Assembly: GCA_029378245.1 (NCBI GenBank)
Contig: JARKIF010000149.1
Location: forward strand, 1-64,000
Source: Roridomyces roridus
Lineage: Eukaryota; Basidiomycota; Agaricomycetes; Agaricales; Mycenaceae
Reading direction: 5' to 3'
Length of the DNA stretch: 64,000 bases
Position 1 is the stretch's first letter; each line of letters starts with the position of its first letter. The notes below the pieces were generated by a model. That model ran no database searches, was not told the DNA's origin, and was given only the letters and a program-made list of their open reading frames with translations. Below, piece after piece: positions 57,687 through 64,000 of this stretch. The translations under genes were made by a program, and so were the position numbers.

Positions 57687-59042
57687 TTACACAAAAGTAA
57701 TCGTAATTCCCGTGGGCTTAACCGCGAGTTCAAACTCGGGCACCACACCCCGCATCTCAAACCCCGCCTGAAGCTCAGCAACCATCTCCTTCCCGCCGAT
57801 GATCTGCAATACCGTAAGGTAACTCGCAGGAAGCGCCGTCCCGGCCGTGAGCACCTTGTTGACAAACCACCGAAATCGTTCTAGCATATCATGCGCCTCG
57901 GTCTCGGTCTGGGCATCCGCGTCGTCATTGGCGTTGGATGGGTACCAGACATTCAGGTCGGAGTGGACGCGCAACCATCTGGTGTCGCTCGGGAGGATGC
58001 AGTATTTGAGCTGTGGTGCGGCCGCGCCCCAGAGGATGATGATGTCGAACTCGCGATCGAGATGCGTGGGGTTGAAAGCTAATCGGCCGACGCCTTGAGC
58101 GATGGACAGCGTCTCGAGATAGGCAAGGGATGGGAGAGCTTGTCCGACACACTCGATAAAATCCTGGTCTCGAGTTAGAAATCGCCAGTATCGGTAACTG
58201 AATACGCACATCATAGTCGGAGCTGGATTCCGCCGGGGAGACGTTCCGTAGACTGAGAGAAGTCAGATTGGGTAGGTTCTCTGCAATCAGCGGGGGAAGC
58301 GCGAGCTCCCATATCGCGAGGATGTTCTGGAATTCGACAATCTCGGCCGTACGCGGGGATATTGCATCGAAGAATTGTCTGAAACCACCTGCGTTCCAAA
58401 ATATCCCTATCCGTGTGACGGGCGATTGCGGAATGGTGGACATTCCCACAAGCTCTGGTCCGGAAAACATCTGGAGTGATGCTAGTGGGATTGGTGGAAG
58501 GGATGCGAGCCCGAGCACAGAGGAATGGAGCACAGGATCGAAAGATAGGCCGGTGATGTCGGGATGTAGATTCAGAAAAGCTATGATGTCGGAGCAGAAG
58601 GGCAGCGAGCAGAGGTCGAGTCGCGGGAAGTGGATATCGGAGACGAGGGAGAAGATCTCCGGATATAGCCTCAAGTCCAACGTAACGAGGGATTGCAGAT
58701 TTCGGAGCGCCGCACGAATCAAGCGACGAAAGGCGTCCAACATCAAGTCAGGGTCGAATCGGCTGGAGGGGAGAGTAAACAGCGGTTGAGTTGCAAGAGA
58801 CGGACGACTTGCATGGCTAAAGCCCGAACCGAATGTGCACACTGGACGTTGGAGGCAAGGGTGCGCAAACACAGCACCGCACAGACACAGTCCAGTAGTA
58901 TCACCCTCCGGTAAATCCAAGGCGTACAAATGCCATGGATGACACGCTGAGTGCGGGCCAGCATGACCAGATCGTCGCCTTGGAGACTTTGGGCGATGTT
59001 GTCAATGAGCTCGACGGGAAGAGTGTCGAACGATTTTGACAT
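57687..59042 (-). CDS. F-box/LRR-like protein
   Basis: Begins at 59042 with MSKSFDTLPVELIDNIAQSL and LARTQRVIHGICTPWIYRRV, a clear F-box. LRR-like lines follow (LQSLVTLDLRLYPEIFSLV, FPRLDLCSLPFCSDI, LPNLTSLSLRNVSPAE, LPSLAYLETLSIAQG), ending in a charged helix (ETEAHDMLERFRWFVNK) and stop at 57687. About 415 residues. The first intron (58763-58812) needs a GC donor (gcaagt) to keep the frame; the second (about 58216-58171) is GT-AG. Probably a substrate adaptor of an SCF ubiquitin ligase. No break is evident, in contrast to the F-box gene at 6.8 kb. Confidence 0.8.
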
Positions 59043-60678
59043 GGTGGTTCTGGACAAGAGCATGCAAACAGGGACAATTACGGTGATCGGTATGATCCGG
59101 CTTCTTTGATTGAAGTCAGCAGGTCCACGAGAGATTCGCAAGTTGGAACGATGTATCAAGAATCCATTCTGAGTGGATGTTCAAGTCTCTTTTTGCGAAA
59201 ACCCGCAACGAAAGCCCACAAGATTGCAGCATTATTCAGATTCTCTTCTCTCTTGTGCCTAGGTTACACACCACTCTGGACTTCCAAAAGCATGCTAGGA
59301 TTCGACTGAGCGGCCTCTTCGCATCGCATTGCATGGCAATAACACTGCAATTTGCTTACCTTAATCGCCGTTCAATTCGGGATGGGGCGTTTATAACGGC
59401 GGCCGTCGCATTTGTCGTCTACTTCTTCCTTGACGTACAAGTACAGGTACAGTCCTCCTTGCCGGCGCTGAGCTCATGTCACCATCACAAAAAAGGCTGA
59501 ACGCTGAGCGCTGAGCGTCCGGGGGTACCCCGACAAAGTTGCCCAATCGCCCCTGGCCAGTGTACAACCGCTCTACTCGGAGTGCGTGAAAGATGTATTG
59601 GCGATGGCTTGTTTTCATCTCCGGTCCAAAGAGGTTCCCATCGACTTTATCCACTAGCGCTGATATCGCTGCATTATGGCGAGGTTACAGGTAAAGGATA
59701 GGCCGAAAACTGCATTCCAATGTCGTCATCAGAACTTGATCAACTCGGCATTCGGCATTCCCCCACATTACTTAGTGTCCGCGTTGCTATGTGAACTTGC
59801 CCGAGATCGGCGGCGGCTAACCTAACCTCGCTACCCCCTGCTACCCCCTCGCTACCCTGCCCGAGCTCAACGTTCAACGTCCAACCCGGTTCGCACTGCT
59901 AATCCGCTCATGCTGACATCTTCTTGCGCCATAATTGGATCGAATGACCCACGAACGGAGATCTCGCTGGTGGGGTAACGTCCCAACGCACCCAGTCCGA
60001 GCTCCGCGTCGATTACTTATACCAAGTGCCAGCAAATGGCAGTGCCGGGAGGACCAGGGTTGATATATGAGTTTACTATCTCCCGGCGTCGCAGCGTTCA
60101 GATGAGGAAGCCAAAGTCTCTGCCAGCAGCGATACTGCCAGCGATGGCAATTTGCCAGCCCGTCACCAGTGTGCGAGTTCAGAGCTCCGATTTCCAGGCA
60201 GTCGAACCAATTGTATGGGGCTTACATATCTCTTATCTGTTCGAACCGACGGCAACCCAACGGCGGCGTTAACTTGAACTGTAACTCCCCGCTCCGTTTT
60301 CGCACCGGATCGGATGCAGAAAGCGGCCGCCGAAGGCGGAGAGGTGAGAGGTATATAAGGCACAGCAAATCAGTGTCTGTCTGTCTGTCTGGCTCAGTCA
60401 CCCACCCACTGCCCATTCCTTCCTGCCAAAAGCGAATCTACACCCACCGTCCAACGAAAGCCAACTCCAACGGGGTATCCTCGCGGGTCACATACTCAGT
60501 GCAGACTGCCATTGCATCGTATTGGTGTATGGTTCTCTGTACTGTGTCGTGGCGGCCGCAAGGATAACCCGTTCGATGGCCGAGTTGGACTTGTGGGTCT
60601 GGATAGCCGTCCATCGTCTATCGTCTGACTCTAATCTGTATGGCCAGCTGTAGCCTGGTGGATTGCCGGTCATGCTGA
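59043..60678. other. Long intergenic region with a TATA box but no clear gene
   Basis: No domain-bearing frame on either strand. A TATATAAG at 60352-60359 is followed by a TCTG microsatellite (five units near 60375) and a C/T-rich leader, which look like a promoter pointing right. No convincing CDS follows before the MITE at 60679. Confidence 0.35.
60352..60359 (+). promoter_or_regulatory. Orphan TATA box
   Basis: A perfect TATATAAG with a fungal-type downstream leader but no recognisable gene. It could drive a short or non-coding transcript. Confidence 0.3.
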
Positions 60679-60870
60679 CACGGCGGGCAAAAGCCAGCGA
60701 AGGTCCAAGGAGCCTTCCTTTAAAGAAGGTTCCTTTGACGTGGACTGTCCTTTCATTGTTGTCATGGCAACTCCGCGAAAAATTCAAAGAACGTCCACGT
60801 CAAAGAGAGGTCAAAGGAAACTTCTTTAAAGGAAGGCTCCTTGGACCTTCGCTGGCTTTTGCCCGCCGTG
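60679..60870. mobile_element. 192-bp foldback MITE
   Basis: Two inverted arms of about 63 bp (starting CACGGCGGGCAAAAGCCAGC) are separated by roughly 60 bp and differ at one or two positions. TGA flanks both sides (60676-60678 and 60871-60873). No coding capacity. Confidence 0.85.
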
Positions 60871-61126
60871 TGAGTGGAGCTATATAACGCCGTGAGTATT
60901 TTACGCACCTTGTAGCCCACCGATCCTCGGCTGTCTGGATACGCACCCGTGTTCGATTTTACCCCTTGTGCTCATTCATCTCACACACTCCTGCGAGATC
61001 GGGCTGCAAGATGTATATTCGCCTCGTCGTTGCTCCCGGCTGTAGATACATCGCATTTCTTTCCGCGGGGAGTTCTGCCAAGGACCCGGGTACTCGAGAC
61101 CAAGCGCAACTTGAACTAGGGAGAAC

Positions 61127-62564
61127 TCAGAAAAGCCTCTTGAAGACCTGGGTGATTGGTTGAATCTGCCTCCCAGTAAGTGAAAAGAATCGACAACGGA
61201 TGAGCAAAAACTGAACCTGAAAGCGCGCTGCTGTCGGCGACAAAGACCCCATCTCATACGTCTGTTTATCCTCTTTCGCAAACGCCCCCTGCGACGGACT
61301 CAACGGCGCGTCAACCTTGAAATGACTCCGCCCAGGACTCGGCGGGGCGGGGAACGCAATGAGGTTCGGCTTGAGGTTGGTTGCCTCATGACGAACAGAG
61401 CTTGTGCCGCTGAGCGAGGATTGAGACGTTCCGGAGGTGACCCAGAAGAGAGCAGATGCGTTGAAGACGACGTCCGTACCGCAGCTAGCGAGGCATATCC
61501 AGCCGAGTTCGCGCCCGTGTAGGACGGTGAGGATGGTCATGTTGATCGTGGAAGTGGTCAGTGCCACCGCTGACGCGCTAATAAAGAGTAGGAGTTAATA
61601 GAGGCGACGGATATGATATGAACGGCGTACATCAGTGTCCGGGCGGCGACACGGCGTAGGCGTGCCGTCGAATGCTGCGAGCGGAAAAGCGGCCAGAGGA
61701 ACAGTGAGGTCAAGAGAATGTTGATGTACCTAAACCCCGATGAGAAATTCGCCCAGTACGAGGAAGATTCTAGAGCTCACAGATCGTAAGACAATAAAGG
61801 GATTGAAGCGGTAGGTTTGAGGCCGATGACGCCTACATAATCGGAAATGAACAATCCGTACTACAAGGAGAGTACGATGAGGAAGACTTACAGACACCGT
61901 CAGTTTGTCTCAATTCAGCGATTCCACCTGCAAGGACGTCGGCCGAGGATGGGACGATGGGAAAGTGTGACGCACCGATGGCCATGAGACCAACGATAGC
62001 GCCGTAAACAGCGACGGTGACCATACATAGCACATACACTGGCGAACGCAGTCGACTGCGGCCAGTATCCCATACCATATACACCTTCTCCGCTACCAAG
62101 AAGATGAGCATGGTGATAAGAAAGGGACTAATAAAGCGTACACAAAAATGCATATATCAGGACTTTTGACGAGGTGTAGAACGAGACGCAGAGGTATATC
62201 GCCACCGCGCATGCCCTCGTATCCTTCTGGAGACTGACACCAAACATGAGGATGCCCGCTGTCCAGTACGTCTGTCAGCTTGATTCGGAATGCCGGAGAC
62301 AAAATAAAGCAACGCACAAGCAAAGAGAAAAAGATATGAATCCAGGGAAAATTAACACGATGCAGAGGCGGGGCCAGTTCATCCGCTGCCATGAGTCCCT
62401 CAGACTCGAAAGCGGACTGAGGCGTTTGGTCAAGAAGGACGTGACGATGGTGATTCCTGAGGGAGATTAATGGGTGTAACCGAAGAAGCTGTTATAAGGA
62501 GGCACGAACCAACCAAGAGGATGACAACGCTCATGGCTTGAGATACGGCGGTGGTAGAGGTCAT
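61127..62564 (-). CDS. Seven-TM integral membrane protein of an Agaricomycete-expanded family
   Basis: Starts at 62564 (MTSTTAVSQAMSVVILL). Further exons give ITIVTSFLTKRLSPLSSLRD, WPRLCIVLIFPGFIFFSLC, TYWTAGILMFGVSLQKDTRA with AVAIYLCVSFYTSSKVLIY, AEKVYMVWDTGRSRLRSPVY with VLCMVTVAVYGAIVGLMAIG, FLWPLFRSQHSTARLRRVAA, and a last helix with LASCGTDVVFNASALFWVTS. A cytosolic tail with Ser/Pro-rich segments runs to 61127. The KDTRACAVAIYLC and AEKVYxVW signatures recur in a large basidiomycete receptor-like family of unknown ligand. Exon borders around 62140-62110 are not resolved. The layout resembles GPCRs, but G-protein coupling is not shown. Confidence 0.7.
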
Positions 62565-63405
62565 GATAGGCGGTTATAGCGAGGGTGGCGGGAAGAAGCG
62601 CTTGACCAGGCAGCAGGCGTAGCACTTTATTGAGTTTGCCAGTAGTCCAGGAACCTCCAGGAGTTTGTGTTGAATTGAACTCCTAACTCGCAAATTCGGA
62701 GATAAACTCGCCATTGCATCGGCACCCCTTTCGCACCACACATCTAGAATTATGTCAATTCAGAAATCCAGGAACTATATATATGAGCAAGAGGAGACTT
62801 ACTCACCTGCGGCCCTCGCACCAGCGTCATCGAATGGCAAATCAATCCCGCCTCCCAGCTCGTCAAACACTGGGGTCTCTCTCAGGAGCCTAAGTTGGTC
62901 GGAAACCTGCATGATAAGCACACCCACAGTTCCTGCACAGCATCCGGAGGTTTATCGGTCTCCGAGTCTCCAAAAACCGCGTCTCACTCACTCACACTCA
63001 TCACTTCGGTCGCACCGCTCAACGACCTCGGTGTACTGTATACTCACTCCTTCACAATCGATGTTGATACGTCGAAGTGAGGAGTCAGCGACCGGGCGCC
63101 TGCGGGAACTCACTCCACTTCAACGACCCGTTCTTGCACTACCCGAAGCAAAGTTTGCTCAATGCTGCGCCCAGGCGCACTTGCGCTGTCTCAGCCAGGT
63201 GTGCGTCGTTTCTTCTCCTGCAGCATCCGCTAGGTACTTGCCTGGATTGAGACGAGGTCAGACGCTCAACTTCACTGCTGGTACGCTGACGGCGATTAGT
63301 AGCGAGATCGGAGATGGTGGTCAGGAAGAAGTGTTGCCAAATATGTCCATTCAAAGATGCCGGAACAAAAGCTGACCAATCACATCACTCGTTTTTCTCC
63401 TCATC
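62565..63405. other. Unresolved region between divergent genes
   Basis: Minus-strand pieces at 62906-62807 (VSDQLRLLRETPVFDELGGG) and 62743-62574 have consistent splice sites and an open frame, but the second piece would stop only 9 bp before the seven-TM start codon. A separate gene is therefore doubtful. This space may serve as the shared promoter of the seven-TM gene and the gene at 63406. Confidence 0.3.
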
Positions 63406-64000
63406 ATGGAAGCTCTCCGCGCCCAGCTCCAAGCCATGGGCTACGTCCCGAACAGCCCACTCAGCTGGTGACCTCATCTCAGCATCCACCCATCCACTCG
63501 TCCTGACCGCACGATAGCCGCGAGGGCGACAAACTCCTCACATCCGGAAAGCGCGACGCTGCCAAAGTCAAGTATCTGTCGGTCGCAAGAGACATCGTCG
63601 GCCGCGACATCCCTCTTCCGTCCCTTGCCGGTTTGGGAAACGGTGGCTATGTCTTCCCTCTATACGTCAATCTGCCCGCGTGGGATCGGTCGAATCTAAT
63701 GGGTTGCTGTCTTGGGATGGCGCGTTGCCTGTTGCAGGAGGGTAAAACGGAAATGGTGAGCAATTTATACCTTTCCTTCTCACTCCTTTGTATTGATGAT
63801 AATGAGGCACTGGCTTGGCTGGAAGAGATCAACGCTCTGCAGCGCTGCAGCTACTTCATGGCCGAGAATCCTCTTTATGGTGAGTGGGTCAGTCCCGCGC
63901 CGGATACCCTACAAAAAGTCCTGCAGACTGGATCGACTTCTCCGTCCAGCTACCTGAAATGCTGCGCATCCGCGTCAGCGCACTGTGTCTCGCCTCGGAG
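63406..64000 (+). CDS. TPR-like protein, 5-prime part (runs off the right edge)
   Basis: Starts at ATG 63406 (MEALRAQLQAMGYVPNSPLS) with a 62-base first exon. Introns at 63468 (gtgacctc to gatag), near 63758 and near 63881 join SGKRDAAKVKYLSVARDIVG, YVFPLYVNLPAWDRSNLMGC, ARCLLQEGKTEMALAWLEEI and FSVQLPEMLRIRVSALCLAS. The pattern of helical pairs with EGKTEMALAWLEEI matches the TPR-type N-terminal domain of a fungal family that often continues into Kelch repeats. The C-terminal part is outside the window. Confidence 0.65.

Noticed and set aside
62574..62906. Independent minus-strand gene upstream of the seven-TM gene
   Set aside because: Its stop would lie 9 bp from the next start codon on the same strand, no upstream exons join convincingly, and no family is recognised.
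1..64000. CRISPR arrays, operons, Shine-Dalgarno sites and rRNA genes
   Set aside because: The gene structure is eukaryotic with frequent spliceosomal introns; no regularly spaced short repeats or rRNA signatures were seen.

Overview
The window looks like chromosomal DNA of a mushroom-forming basidiomycete (Agaricomycetes). The support is short GT-AG introns of about 45-65 bases in almost every gene, a KDZ transposase, F-box/LRR genes, a TPR-CHAT gene, an NLR-type STAND gene with TPRs, a serine-rich GPI-anchored cupredoxin, a CBM52-like secreted protein and a seven-pass membrane protein of types common in that class. No rRNA, organellar or prokaryotic features were seen.

Layout. 0-4 kb: edge of an unknown minus-strand gene, then a KDZ transposase with at least two apparent frameshifts. 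4-10.9 kb: remnant of a hAT element, an F-box gene split by a 1.1 kb Helitron-like insertion, a frameshifted CBM52-type secreted gene and a GPR1/FUN34-like membrane gene. 12.4-15 kb: a dispersed TGTACA-rich repeat, a single-pass membrane glycoprotein gene and an F-box scrap. 15.1-20.8 kb: a complete-looking two-gene PIF/Harbinger transposon (transposase plus Myb/SANT-like gene, 84-bp terminal inverted repeats) followed by a 1.2 kb TAA-flanked MITE that ends 75 bp upstream of a short-chain dehydrogenase gene. 22.4-22.7 kb: a tiny intron-containing gene for a secreted, Kex2-type repeat peptide precursor. 23.7-35.2 kb: one 11.5 kb hAT element bounded by an exact 8-bp target duplication, whose own transposase gene is split by a nested 3.0 kb element.

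35.4-45.3 kb: a conserved low-complexity gene, then a graveyard of immunity-type genes. A C2-TPR-CHAT gene with a 1 kb MITE and a large internal loss lies 115 bp before an NLR gene (helical N-terminus, P-loop NTPase, TPRs). The NLR carries two DNA transposons, a solo LTR and one nonsense codon. Removing each insertion with one copy of its target duplication restores a continuous frame. 45.9-49.4 kb: a secreted FAD-linked oxidase with a repeat-filled 1.5 kb intron. 49.6-54.6 kb: second copies of the Helitron-like and TGTACA repeats, with pieces of two host genes. 55.8-64 kb: cupredoxin, F-box/LRR gene, a 192-bp hairpin MITE, a seven-TM protein gene, and the start of a TPR-like gene running off the right edge.

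The main theme is repeated recent transposon insertion into fast-evolving gene families (F-box, CHAT, NLR, and transposons themselves). Exact target duplications allow the pre-insertion frames to be inferred. The least familiar coding candidate is the Kex2-type peptide precursor at 22.4-22.7 kb.
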